64,000 nt of DNA from Haloparvum alkalitolerans (GTDB taxonomy: Archaea; Halobacteriota; Halobacteria; Halobacteriales; Haloferacaceae), in contig NZ_JBNLIA010000013.1 in the NCBI RefSeq assembly GCF_050122995.1, forward strand, positions 62,001-126,000, written 5' to 3'. This document shows, piece by piece, positions 23,786-32,024 of the stretch (position 1 is its first letter; every line of letters starts with the position of its first letter). The notes below the pieces were generated by a model. The model was not told the DNA's origin, ran no database searches, and was given only the letters and a program-made list of their open reading frames with translations. The position numbers and the translations under genes were made by a program.

Positions 23786-24379
23786 TCAGCTGTACCGCTC
23801 CTCGTTCCACGGGTTCGCCGTGTTCGAGTAGCCGCGCTTCTCCCAGTAGCCCCGCTCCGGTTCGGTGAGGAACTCCACGCCGTCGACCCACTTGGCACCC
23901 TTGTAGGCGTACTTGTGGGGCGTGACGACGCGGAGCGGTCCGCCGTGGTCCGTGGGGAGCTCCTCGCCGTCGTAGTCGTAGACGAACAGCACCGCATCGC
24001 GGTCGCACTCGGAAAGCGGGAGGTTCGTCGTGTAGCCGTCCATCGCGTGGAACATCACGTGGACCGCGTCGTCGTCCACGCCGGCGCGCTCCGCGATCTC
24101 CGGAAACGGGACGCCGGTGAACTCGCAGTCGAACTTGCTCCAGCCGGTGACACAGTGGAAGTCCTGTCGCTGGGTGACGCTCGGGAGGTCCCGGAACTCC
24201 TCGTAGGAGAACGAAAGCGGCTCCTCGACCGCGCCGAAGACCTCGAACGCCCAGTCCTCGCGCGTCCACGACGGCGTGCCGCTCTTCGAGAGTACCGGGA
24301 ACCGGTCGGTCTTTCGCTGCCCCGGCGGAAGCCGCTCGTCGCCGTACTCGCGGTAGAGCTGGGTGACGTCCTCGACCAT
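23786..24379 (-). CDS. Sulfite-oxidase-fold molybdopterin oxidoreductase, catalytic domain only
   Basis: A 197-residue protein with the sulfite oxidase/YedY molybdopterin fold. The Mo-coordinating cysteine is C76 in DFHCVTGWSKFD. Further conserved segments are GYTTNLPLSE, PTDHGGPLRVVTPHKYAYKGAKWV and GYWEKRGYSN. It lacks the C-terminal dimerisation domain of sulfite oxidases and has no signal peptide, so it is the short cytosolic type. The substrate is unknown; methionine-sulfoxide-type reduction is known for relatives with a Tat signal, which this one lacks. Confidence 0.85.
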   Translation of the reverse strand: MVEDVTQLYREYGDERLPPGQRKTDRFPVLSKSGTPSWTREDWAFEVFGAVEEPLSFSYEEFRDLPSVTQRQDFHCVTGWSKFDCEFTGVPFPEIAERAGVDDDAVHVMFHAMDGYTTNLPLSECDRDAVLFVYDYDGEELPTDHGGPLRVVTPHKYAYKGAKWVDGVEFLTEPERGYWEKRGYSNTANPWNEERYS

Positions 24380-24520
24380 ACACGGGATCGGGCCCCGGTT
24401 TACGTATGGTTAACGACTCGCCGCTCGTTTCGAGAACACGAAGGCAATTTGCCCGAGTAGAAACCTCTGTTCACACAGCCCCACTATCTCTTTGCGTCTC
24501 CCCCGGGACTCGCCAGCAGA

Positions 24521-24529
24521 TTTATATAC
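24521..24529 (+). promoter_or_regulatory. Strong TATA box for the RHH regulator gene
   Basis: TTTATATAC is one of the best archaeal TATA matches in the window and is centred about 31 nt upstream of the ATG at 24556. The surrounding G+C-rich sequence makes it stand out. Confidence 0.7.
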
Positions 24530-24555
24530 ACCGTCCGTTTACGCGGGAACAGAGA

Positions 24556-24774
24556 ATGCCCAACGTCGAGATAACCGTTCCCGAGCACCTGGAGATGCAG
24601 ATCGCCCAGATGGTCGAGAAGGGCGAATTCCTGAATCGCGAAGAGGCCATCGAGGACCTGCTGTCGACCGGTATCAAGGCCTACAAGACCAGTGGTCCGA
24701 CCGACGAGGAGGAGGGGCCGTCCTTCGAGGAGGAGGGCGGAATGATGGGTCACGAAGACGAGTACGTTTTCTGA
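24556..24774 (+). CDS. Small ribbon-helix-helix (CopG-like) regulator
   Basis: A 72-residue protein. Residues 1-45 fit a ribbon-helix-helix fold: the beta strand NVEITVPEHL, helix EMQIAQMVEKGEF and helix NREEAIEDLLSTGI. RHH proteins bind DNA as dimers through the strand. The tail (DEEEGPSFEEEGG and GHEDEYVF) is very acidic and likely disordered. No toxin-like partner follows within the same transcript, so this is probably a free-standing regulator. It has a strong TATA box of its own. Confidence 0.75.
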   Translation: MPNVEITVPEHLEMQIAQMVEKGEFLNREEAIEDLLSTGIKAYKTSGPTDEEEGPSFEEEGGMMGHEDEYVF

Positions 24775-24880
24775 CGTGCCGCGCTGAATCACCGCGAGAC
24801 GTTCCGAGGCGCCCGCGAGCGTGCCCGCGTGCGAGGATTCCCCAATAACTCTTAAAGGGGTCTCACCCCTTCGTGGAAGC

Positions 24881-25159
24881 ATGCACAAGGAAGAACTCCT
24901 CGAGCTCCACGACGAGATGGTCACCATCATGGAGTACTTCGAGCAGCGCGAGAACGTCGACGAGGACCTCTTCGAGCCGTACCACCAGCTGGACGTCGAC
25001 CCCTCTCACGTTCACAAGTCCAAGAGCGAGCACAAACACGCCGTCTTCGTGCTCGGGAACGCCCTCGCGACCGCGATGAGCGAGGACGAGTTCTCCGCGG
25101 CCGGCCGCGTCGGCAAGCGCATGCAGGAGCTGGCCGACGACGCCGAGAGCAAGATCTGA
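24881..25159 (+). CDS. UPF0058-family protein (paralogue 1)
   Basis: A 92-residue helical protein of the archaeal UPF0058 family, function unknown. Hallmarks are MHKEELLELHDEMVTIMEYF and HKSKSEHKHAVFVLGNALA. A second member lies at 36397 in this window (SRSEHERAVLTLASALAEG). His, Glu and Ser-rich conserved positions may bind metal, which is only speculation. A TATA-like CTTAAAGG at 24851-24858 lies about 27 nt upstream, supporting a leaderless start at 24881. Confidence 0.85.
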   Translation: MHKEELLELHDEMVTIMEYFEQRENVDEDLFEPYHQLDVDPSHVHKSKSEHKHAVFVLGNALATAMSEDEFSAAGRVGKRMQELADDAESKI

Positions 25160-25242
25160 TCGCTTCTTCCGGTCCCGGCCGGCCGCGCTAACCGCGACGC
25201 CGGCCGCGCCATTCATTAGCGCGCCCGTCCGAACACGGGCAC

Positions 25243-26910
25243 ATGGTGCTTGACGCGGTGCCGGTTCACCGGCTGGCCGTCGTCGTCGCGTTTCTGGCCG
25301 CTTTCGGGGTCGTGTGGGCGATCGACCGCCCGCGCGGCGCCTGGGGGCGGCGCCTCAGGTCCCGGCTGCTGCTCGGCGTGCCGTGGGGGACGCTCCTGGC
25401 CGTCGCGTTCGTCGTCTGCGTCTATCTCTTCGTGCAGGGTGGGGCCCGGAATCCCTACCGACCCGTGGTCATCCCCTTCCGCGCGTGGTCGTACCTTTAC
25501 CCGGAGGGGATGATCTGGGCCGGCTTCGCGCACGCGAACTTCGGCCACGTCACCGGCAACTTGCTGGGGACGCTCGTCGCCGGGACGCTCGCGGAGTACG
25601 CGTACGGCCATTTCCCGCATGGTCGCGGCACGTCGTCGTTCTCCTCGCTTCGGCGGAACCCCTACGTTCGCGCGTTCGCGTTCGTGCCCGCAGCGGTGTT
25701 CGTCTGCGGGCTGTTGACCGCGCTGTTCGCGCTCGGCCCCGTCATCGGCTTCTCGGGCGTCGTCTTCGCGATGTGGGGCTTCGCGCTGGTCCACTATCCG
25801 CTCGGCGCGGTGGTCGCGCTCGCGGGCTCCTCGCTCGTCCGCCTCCTGTGGAACGCGTTCCGCAACCCCGTGATCGAGGCGTCCGCGGGGCCCTCCTACT
25901 CGGCGCCGTGGTGGGCCGGGATCGCGGTCCAGGGACACGCGCTCGGGCTGTTTCTGGGCGTTTTCGCGGGGCTGTACGTGCTTCGTCACCGCGACGAGCG
26001 GCCGAGCGGACTGCGTCTGTTCGCGGGGACCCTTCTGTTCGGTGCCTCGCAGGGGCTCTGGGCGGTGTACTGGTACCTCGGCAACGAGAGCTACCGGCTC
26101 TTCCGGGCGGTCGGAACGAGCCTGGTCGTCGTTCTGGCGGTCCTCGTCGCGGCCGCGGGCGCCGCGAGCGCGGCGCCGCTGCTCCGGCGGTGGGCGGTCG
26201 ACCGGCCGGAGGGGTTCCGCGAGGCCGCCCGGTCGGCCTCGCCCCGGGCGGTCGCGCTCGTGGTGCTGTGTCTCGGCTTCGGCGTCGTCGTCGGCCCCGC
26301 GGTCCCGGTCAACATGATGACCACGACCGACGAACCACTTCCGGGCGACCCGGTCGAGATCGAGGGCTACGAGGTCACCTACGCCGAGGACGTGCGCGAC
26401 CAGACGGTGTCGGTGATCGACGTGGAGGCGTTCAACCAGTCGACCGCCGTCAACACGTCCGGCGTCATCGTTCGCAACCCGGACAGGCACATCTGGACGA
26501 CCGCGCTGACCAAGGGCAGGCTCGCGCAGGACGGCGCGGGCCAGGTCCGGGTCGGCGGGACCGGCTGGCGGGAGGACGTAGACGTGCGGCGGGCCGGCTG
26601 GCGCGCCGTCGGGGGCGACCCGACGTACCGGATCGACCTCGTGCACGACGGCGAGACGAGGACCGCATTCGTCTCGGAGCCGAGCGAAGCCGAGGCGACC
26701 ATCGACGGTCGGAACGTGACGGTCGCGGCCGTCGAGGGCGGCTTCGACCTCCGGGTGGCGGCGGGGAACGAGACGGCCAGCGCCGCGCTCCCGGCGACCA
26801 ACGAGTCCGTCGTCGTCGGCGGGATCGCCTTCGAGCGCGAGGACCGGCGGCTCTACGCGGAGCGCGGCGAGACCCGGGTCCGGATCGCGAACGCCGAGCG
26901 ATACACCTGA
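25243..26910 (+). CDS. Rhomboid intramembrane serine protease with long C-terminal domain
   Basis: A 555-residue membrane protein. The rhomboid core shows H97-x-N99 and H102-N106 (HANFGHVTGNLLG), the catalytic S171 in GFSGVVFA and the catalytic H232 in VQGHALGLFLG. Six or more transmembrane helices span about residues 10-265, and two further helices lie near 280-350. The last ~200 residues are soluble, beta-rich and carry several N-x-S/T sites (NQST, NTS, NVT, NETAS, NES), so they are probably outside the cell. Typical rhomboids are about half this length. It cleaves membrane protein substrates; the target is unknown. Confidence 0.9.
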   Translation: MVLDAVPVHRLAVVVAFLAAFGVVWAIDRPRGAWGRRLRSRLLLGVPWGTLLAVAFVVCVYLFVQGGARNPYRPVVIPFRAWSYLYPEGMIWAGFAHANFGHVTGNLLGTLVAGTLAEYAYGHFPHGRGTSSFSSLRRNPYVRAFAFVPAAVFVCGLLTALFALGPVIGFSGVVFAMWGFALVHYPLGAVVALAGSSLVRLLWNAFRNPVIEASAGPSYSAPWWAGIAVQGHALGLFLGVFAGLYVLRHRDERPSGLRLFAGTLLFGASQGLWAVYWYLGNESYRLFRAVGTSLVVVLAVLVAAAGAASAAPLLRRWAVDRPEGFREAARSASPRAVALVVLCLGFGVVVGPAVPVNMMTTTDEPLPGDPVEIEGYEVTYAEDVRDQTVSVIDVEAFNQSTAVNTSGVIVRNPDRHIWTTALTKGRLAQDGAGQVRVGGTGWREDVDVRRAGWRAVGGDPTYRIDLVHDGETRTAFVSEPSEAEATIDGRNVTVAAVEGGFDLRVAAGNETASAALPATNESVVVGGIAFEREDRRLYAERGETRVRIANAERYT

Positions 26911-26951
26911 GCACGCTCCGGAGACGGGTTCTCAGACGCCCGCCGGGCGGA

Positions 26952-27587
26952 TCAGTCCGAGCCGCCGTCCCACGCGATGCGGAACACCTCCGCGTCGATC
27001 TCGGTCCGGTCGGCGGTGTGGTGCTCGAACTGCCTGTCGAGCTCGAAGCTCGCGCCGAAGGCGTGGGTCACCGTCCCACCGTTGTCGGCTGCGAAGGACT
27101 CCACGAACTCGCGGCTGCCGGCGTTGTGAACGGAGTAGGAGACGGCCGAGACCTCCGCGGCGGTCGCGAGGAAGGCGCGGTCGGCGTGCTCGTTGCCGGT
27201 CCGTGCGCCGAACGGGGGGTTCATCACGACGGTCGCGGGGTCGGGGACGGAAAGCGGCGCGCGCGTCGCGTCGCCGCGGACCCAGTGGACGGGGGCGCTG
27301 GCGGCGACGCGGCGCTCGTTCTCGCGGGCGACCGCGAGCGCGCTCGGGTCGAGTTCGAGTCCGACGACCCGGGCGGGACCGCGGAGGGCGGCCGCGAGCG
27401 CGAACATCCCGGTGCCGGCGCCGAGGTCGATGACGGTTCGGGCCTCGACGTCGCCGTGGAGGTCGGCGAGGTGGACGACGTGTGCGGCCAGCTCCGGGGG
27501 CGTGGGGTACTGTTCGAGGGCGGCGCGCGGGTCGTCGAAGCCGGCGACGACCGCCAGCTTGGTCTCGAGCGCGCGCTTGGTTGCCAT
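26952..27587 (-). CDS. METTL5-like N6-adenine RNA methyltransferase
   Basis: A 211-residue class I methyltransferase. AdoMet motif I is VIDLGAGTGMFALAA (52-66), the acidic residue ends LELD (80), and the catalytic NPPF sits at 123-126 (VVMNPPFGART). NPPF marks N6-adenine methylation, and the overall size and the QYPTPPELAA segment match the METTL5 family that modifies small-subunit rRNA. Its ATG overlaps the stop of the upstream gene in a TGATG arrangement, so translation is coupled. The rRNA target is inferred from the family. Confidence 0.85.
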   Translation of the reverse strand: MATKRALETKLAVVAGFDDPRAALEQYPTPPELAAHVVHLADLHGDVEARTVIDLGAGTGMFALAAALRGPARVVGLELDPSALAVARENERRVAASAPVHWVRGDATRAPLSVPDPATVVMNPPFGARTGNEHADRAFLATAAEVSAVSYSVHNAGSREFVESFAADNGGTVTHAFGASFELDRQFEHHTADRTEIDAEVFRIAWDGGSD

Positions 27588-27991
27588 CAAGCCGAAGTCA
27601 CGTCGGCCTCGCCCGTAAGGGTGAGGGTCACGCCCTCGCGGTCGGCGCGCTCGGCCAGCGCCGCGAGCGCGGGCTCGACCTTCGCGGGCTCGGCGACCTC
27701 GTCGACCGCGAGTTCGATGCGACCGGCGCCGAGGAACGCCGCGGCGCGGACGTAGCCGCGCAGCCGGTCGGCCTCCTCCTGCGTGGCCAGCGAGCAGTCC
27801 TCCGCGAAGCAGGCGTCGACGGACAGGGTCGCCGGCTGGTAGTTCTCCGCCGACAGCGCGCTCTTGAGGTCGCGTAGGTACTCGGGCGCGGTGCTCTCCA
27901 GGTCCGACCCGTCCACGACGACGGGTTCGACGTCCGCGGGGCGACAGCCGCTGATCGGGGCGTCCACGCCGGCAGACTCGGTGGTGCTCAT
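27587..27991 (-). CDS. Uncharacterised haloarchaeal protein coupled to the METTL5-like gene
   Basis: A 134-residue cytosolic protein I do not recognise. It has three cysteines (SGCRPAD, CFAEDC), a predicted helix EEADRLRGYVRAAAFLG and strand/helix RIELAVDEV, and ends TLTLTGEADV. It resembles a small alpha/beta domain with one ferredoxin-like half. It is first in a two-gene unit whose stop overlaps the methyltransferase ATG by one base, which suggests a role in the same RNA process. A minus-strand TATA box (28011-28020) is positioned for this start. Confidence 0.65.
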   Translation of the reverse strand: MSTTESAGVDAPISGCRPADVEPVVVDGSDLESTAPEYLRDLKSALSAENYQPATLSVDACFAEDCSLATQEEADRLRGYVRAAAFLGAGRIELAVDEVAEPAKVEPALAALAERADREGVTLTLTGEADVTSA

Positions 27992-28010
27992 ACCCACCCA
28001 TATTCGGTAG

Positions 28011-28020
28011 TTATACAAAA
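28011..28020 (-). promoter_or_regulatory. TATA box for the METTL5-like operon
   Basis: Read on the minus strand this is TTTTGTATAA, about 25 nt upstream of the ATG at 27991, fitting a leaderless transcript. Confidence 0.6.
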
Positions 28021-28267
28021 GTCTTTGTGAATGTTTGGTGGTAATAACCCGTCGAACTGGCGCTCCCCCCGTCGCGTGGGCGGCCGGTCGACGCGACCGA
28101 GCACCGGACGTGAACGCGACCGGCCTCGTCGCGCCGGCCGACGGTCGACCCACCTCCAGACACGGTCGGGGAGGTGCCGGTTCCGGGGGTTTAGACGCCC
28201 CAACGGTGCGTTTCCGGACACGCCTCGATCACCGGCGGTCGAAAACAGTCGTGAATCCGTCACAAAG

Positions 28268-28275
28268 GTTTAAAT
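28268..28275 (+). promoter_or_regulatory. TATA box for tfb
   Basis: GTTTAAAT is centred about 28 nt before the ATG at 28300 and is preceded by a purine-rich stretch (CACAAAG) in the BRE position. It fits a leaderless transcript. Confidence 0.65.
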
Positions 28276-28299
28276 GAGCGACTGACCACAAATCTTATA

Positions 28300-29250
28300 A
28301 TGGAACGCCCGACGCGGCAGCGCCAGCAGCAGCGGGAGACCGAACAGGAGGGCGAGGAGGCGGTCACGTGTCCCGAGTGCGACTCGGCGGAGATCGTGAC
28401 GGACGCGGACCACGAGCTGGTGTGTGACGACTGCGGGCTGGTGCTGGACGAGAACCAGATCGACCGCGGCCCGGAGTGGCGGGCGTTCAACCACTCGGAA
28501 CGGCAGTCGAAGTCCCGCGTCGGCGCCCCGATCACGGAGACGATGCACGACCGCGGGCTGACGACGACGATCGACTGGAAGGACAAGGACGCCTACGGCC
28601 GCTCGATCTCCTCGGAGAAGCGGTCGCAGATGCACCGGCTGCGGAAGTGGCAGGAACGCATCCGAACGAAGGACGCGGGTGAGCGGAACCTCCAGTTCGC
28701 GCTCTCGGAGATCGACCGCATGGCGTCGGCGCTGGGCGTGCCGCGGTCGGTCCGCGAGGTCGCGTCGGTCATCTATCGACGCGCGCTCTCGGAGGACCTG
28801 ATCCGCGGCCGCTCTATCGAGGGCGTCTCCACGGCCGCGCTCTACGCCGCCTGCCGACAGGAGGGGATCCCCCGCTCGCTGGACGAGGTCGCGGAGGTCT
28901 CCCGCGTGCCGCAAAAGGAGATCGGACGCACCTACCGCTACATCTCTCAGGAGCTCGGTCTCGAGCTGAAACCGGTCGACCCGAAGCAGTTCGTCCCGCG
29001 GTTCGCCTCGGCGCTCGAACTCTCCGAGGAGGTGCAGGCGAAGGCGACGGAGATCATCGACGTCTCCGCCGAACAGGGGTTACTCTCGGGCAAGTCCCCG
29101 ACCGGCTTCGCGGCCGCGGCGATCTACGCCGCCTCCCTGCTCTGTAACGAGAAGAAGACCCAGCGCGAGGTCGCCGACGTGGCGCAGGTGACCGAAGTCA
29201 CCATCCGCAACCGATACCAGGAACAGATCGAAGCGATGGGCTTCCGGTAG
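28300..29250 (+). CDS. tfb: Transcription initiation factor IIB (TFB)
   Basis: A 316-residue TFB. The N-terminal zinc ribbon has C24, C27, C42 and C45 (CPEC, CDDC). It is followed by the B-reader/linker (GPEWRAFNHSE) and two cyclin-like repeats (about 115-210 and 215-310). The second ends with the helix-turn-helix VTEVTIRNRYQEQ that contacts the BRE. It recruits RNA polymerase to TBP-bound promoters. Haloarchaea usually carry several TFB paralogues. This one has a complete architecture, so it is a functional factor, but which paralogue it is cannot be told here. Confidence 0.96.
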   Translation: MERPTRQRQQQRETEQEGEEAVTCPECDSAEIVTDADHELVCDDCGLVLDENQIDRGPEWRAFNHSERQSKSRVGAPITETMHDRGLTTTIDWKDKDAYGRSISSEKRSQMHRLRKWQERIRTKDAGERNLQFALSEIDRMASALGVPRSVREVASVIYRRALSEDLIRGRSIEGVSTAALYAACRQEGIPRSLDEVAEVSRVPQKEIGRTYRYISQELGLELKPVDPKQFVPRFASALELSEEVQAKATEIIDVSAEQGLLSGKSPTGFAAAAIYAASLLCNEKKTQREVADVAQVTEVTIRNRYQEQIEAMGFR

Positions 29251-29304
29251 TCGGTCGCGCACGCCTCTTCTCAGGTCCGGCTCGGCCGACGACCGGACTG
29301 CAAC

Positions 29305-30918
29305 CTACGTCGCCACGAACACGACGACCTCGCGGTTCCAGAGCCCGAGCCGAACCGTCTCGGCCTCGTGGTCCGGGAGCCGGTCGGCCACTTCCGTCTC
29401 GTGGGCCGGGTCCGCGATCACGACCGCGGGCTCGCCGGACAGGTCGGCGGGTCGGGTGACGCTGTCCGTCGCCGCGCCCGCGCGTTCCGTGTACCACGGG
29501 AGCGGCAGGCGCTCGCCCCACGCCTCGCGCGCGCTCTCGGGGGTTATCGGCGGCCGGTCGGTCACCGACTCGTCGTGGAGGTAGTAGCGCTCCCCGACGT
29601 AGACGACGCGCGCGTTCGCGCCCTCGGCGCCCGCGAGCGCGGCCTCCATCTCCGCGGCGAGCGGTTCGAGGTCGTCCGCGGGCTGGCCGAACTGCGCGGT
29701 CGAGGCGTCGGGGCTCGACGGCCCGTACACGTCGTCCGCGAGCACGACGCCCGCGTGGACGCCGACCGCGAGCAACAGCAGCAGCGCCGCGGTCGCGCGC
29801 GCCGCGTCGCCGGCGTCGACCGCCTCGCTCCCCCATCGGACCACCAGCGCCAGCCCGACCCCCGCGGGGACCGAAAGCGGGACCAGCAGATGGACGAGCG
29901 TCCACGGCGCCACGACCTCGGCGACGACCGGGTAGGCCACGACCCCGAGGCCCGCCCAGACGGCGGTGAACTCGACGATCGGCCGACGTCCGCCCCCGAG
30001 GACGCCGTACCGGTCCGCGAGGAAGCCGCCGACGGCGACGAGAAAGAGGGGGGCGGAACTCGCCAGCAGGGTGCTCACTCCGTCCGACAGAAACGGAATG
30101 AACTCCGTGCCGGCGCGGTTGGCCACCCTGACCGCGAGGAACGCGTGAACCGGGTCGACGTAGGTCCGCTCCGCGAGCGCGACCGGATCCGCGAGTAGCC
30201 CGGCACCGCGGGGTGCGAACAGGAGCGCCCACGTCCCGAGGAAGACGAACAGTGCACGCGCGAGCGGCGTCGCGCGCTCGACCAGCCAGCCGCCCCGCGC
30301 CGCCAGCGCCGTCGGCACGGTTCCCCCTGCCCCCGTCACCCGACGGTGGTCGACCGTCACGACGCCCGCCACGACGGTCACGAACAGCGTCGCGACGGCG
30401 AACCCGGAGGTGGCGGCCGCGACCGCGACCAGCGCGGCCGCGGCGTAGAGGTAACGGTCGCGGTCCGTCGCGACCCAGCGCAGGACGGTCCCGACCGCCG
30501 CCAGCGCCGCAGCCGCCGCGATCAGGTCGGCCCGGAGGAACCGTCCGTAGTAGACCAAAAGCGGGCAGAACGCGAGCACCACCGCGGTCGCGACGGTCTC
30601 GTCGTCGCGGAGGCGACCCCGGAACAGCAGCGCCGCCGCGGGCAGCAGCCCCCCGACGAGCGCGACGGGCAGGCGCGCGAGCCAATCCGAGGCGCCGCCG
30701 AGACGGACGAGCCACTTCCCGGCGTGATACAGCAGGGGGCCGCCGGCGACGGGCCGGTACTCGTAGACGCCGGTCTCGGCGTAGCGGAGCGTCCAGTAGC
30801 CGACGCGGGCCTCGTCCCAGTGGAACGGCCGGGAGCCGAGGCCGACGACGCGCGCGACGAGCGCGAGCACCACGACCGCGACGACGGCGATCCGGACCCG
30901 GTCCCGGCTGTGAGCCAT
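29305..30918 (-). CDS. Agl23-like membrane glycosyltransferase (TIGR03663 / GT39-like)
   Basis: A 537-residue polytopic protein. The first periplasm-side loop has D35-E36 in PFHWDEARVGYWTL, the acidic pair expected for a GT-C-type glycosyltransferase. A later hallmark is VYEYRPVAGGPLLYH. About 10-12 transmembrane helices are visible up to residue 400. A soluble alpha/beta C-terminal part follows (RVVYVGERYYLHDES, VIADPAHETEV). The family (flippase-associated Agl23) is tied to lipid-linked glycan handling in haloarchaeal N-glycosylation. No other agl genes are adjacent, so the pathway role is inferred. Confidence 0.8.
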   Translation of the reverse strand: MAHSRDRVRIAVVAVVVLALVARVVGLGSRPFHWDEARVGYWTLRYAETGVYEYRPVAGGPLLYHAGKWLVRLGGASDWLARLPVALVGGLLPAAALLFRGRLRDDETVATAVVLAFCPLLVYYGRFLRADLIAAAAALAAVGTVLRWVATDRDRYLYAAAALVAVAAATSGFAVATLFVTVVAGVVTVDHRRVTGAGGTVPTALAARGGWLVERATPLARALFVFLGTWALLFAPRGAGLLADPVALAERTYVDPVHAFLAVRVANRAGTEFIPFLSDGVSTLLASSAPLFLVAVGGFLADRYGVLGGGRRPIVEFTAVWAGLGVVAYPVVAEVVAPWTLVHLLVPLSVPAGVGLALVVRWGSEAVDAGDAARATAALLLLLAVGVHAGVVLADDVYGPSSPDASTAQFGQPADDLEPLAAEMEAALAGAEGANARVVYVGERYYLHDESVTDRPPITPESAREAWGERLPLPWYTERAGAATDSVTRPADLSGEPAVVIADPAHETEVADRLPDHEAETVRLGLWNREVVVFVAT

Positions 30919-31072
30919 ACGCGTGGCGTTTTCTCGCCCGATAAGTAGGTTTTCGGTTCCGCGTCGACGCTCGCGGTTGCACCCGGTGCGGCTTCCCGCC
31001 GGCGCCCTCGCTCCGCCCCGACGGACGGTCCGTGTCGCAAGGCTCAATCGCCGGGAGCGCGTCCTCCCGCCT

Positions 31073-31384
31073 ATGTCCGTCCTCTCGTCGCTGCCCGAGC
31101 GCCCGTTGAAGGAAGCGGAGGTCGCGTCGCTGAACCGGTCCGAAGGAGTCGACCTCGCGGTCGCCACCGAGCCCGACGGCCCGACCGCGGGCCTGGTCGT
31201 CGCGACCGACGGGTGGGTGAAGGGGCTCGCGTTCGACGGGGAGTACGGGGAGGCGGCCGGGTTCGAGGGGGAGTGGACGGTCGTCGAGACGGCCGACCTC
31301 GACGAGGCCGAGCGCTACGAGGGACTTCGAACCTGCGAGGACGCGGTGGTCGAAGCGCTGGAGGGGGCCTCGGACGCGGCGTAG
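31073..31384 (+). CDS. Uncharacterised small acidic protein
   Basis: A 103-residue cytosolic protein with no motif I recognise. Predicted beta strands (GLVVATDGWVKGLAFDG and GEWTVVETADL) are followed by a C-terminal helix (CEDAVVEALEGAS). The pattern looks like a small alpha/beta domain. Acidic composition and codon use match the neighbours, supporting a real gene. It is divergent from the Agl23-like gene and lies 95 bp upstream of the universal stress protein gene. Confidence 0.6.
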   Translation: MSVLSSLPERPLKEAEVASLNRSEGVDLAVATEPDGPTAGLVVATDGWVKGLAFDGEYGEAAGFEGEWTVVETADLDEAERYEGLRTCEDAVVEALEGASDAA

Positions 31385-31479
31385 GAGCGCTTACCGCCCG
31401 CGACGGTGCGGCGGACCGACCGCGCCCCCGCGCCGTCGGGGAGTGCTTTCTAATGGGGGGCGCTCGTATCGTCTGGCGC

Positions 31480-31914
31480 ATGTACGACAACATCCTCGTT
31501 CCCACCGACGGAAGTCCGGCCTCCGACGCGGCCATCGACCACGCGGTCGACCTCGCGGAGCGCTACGACGCCCGCGTCCACGCGCTGTACGTGGTCGACG
31601 GCGCCGCCTACTCCACGCTGGAGGCCGGCGCCCAGGTCGTCGTCGAAGCCCTCGAGAAGGAGGGTGAGGAGGCCACCGACCGCGTCGCCGAGGCGGCGGC
31701 CGACGCCGGCGTCGAGGCGGTGTCGACGGTGACGACCGGCACCGCGTACCGGTCGATCAGCGACTACGTCGAGGAGAACGATATCGACCTGATCGTGATG
31801 GGCACCCACGGACGCCAGGGACTCGACCGCTACCTCCTCGGCTCCGTCACGGAGCGGGTCGTCCGCACCGCCGACGTGCCCGTGATGACCGTCCGCCAGG
31901 CCGACGAGGACTGA
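31480..31914 (+). CDS. Universal stress protein (UspA family)
   Basis: A 144-residue single-domain UspA protein. It opens with MYDNILVPTDGSPASDAAI and closes with the ATP-binding loop GTHGRQGLDRYLLGSVTERV, in which G-x2-G-x9-G-S is intact, so it probably binds ATP. The function is general stress or dormancy response. A TATA-like TTCTAATG lies about 29 nt upstream. It is probably monocistronic; the next gene has its own AT-rich upstream region. Confidence 0.93.
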   Translation: MYDNILVPTDGSPASDAAIDHAVDLAERYDARVHALYVVDGAAYSTLEAGAQVVVEALEKEGEEATDRVAEAAADAGVEAVSTVTTGTAYRSISDYVEENDIDLIVMGTHGRQGLDRYLLGSVTERVVRTADVPVMTVRQADED

Positions 31915-32024
31915 CGCGACCTGGGTCGACGCCTCCGGCGGGTTTTTGATCGAGAGTCCGCGCCGTCGACCGCGTCGAACCGCCGACCGCAAGGCAATTA
32001 TGACGGCTCCCGAATAGCCGAGGC

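Larger units (their letters stand above)
27992..28299. other. Divergent promoter region between the METTL5 unit and tfb
   Basis: This 308-bp gap holds no gene. It contains a minus-strand TATA box at its left end and a plus-strand one at its right end. The middle (about 28055-28220) is G+C-rich with no clear structure. Nothing else is seen in it. Confidence 0.7.
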
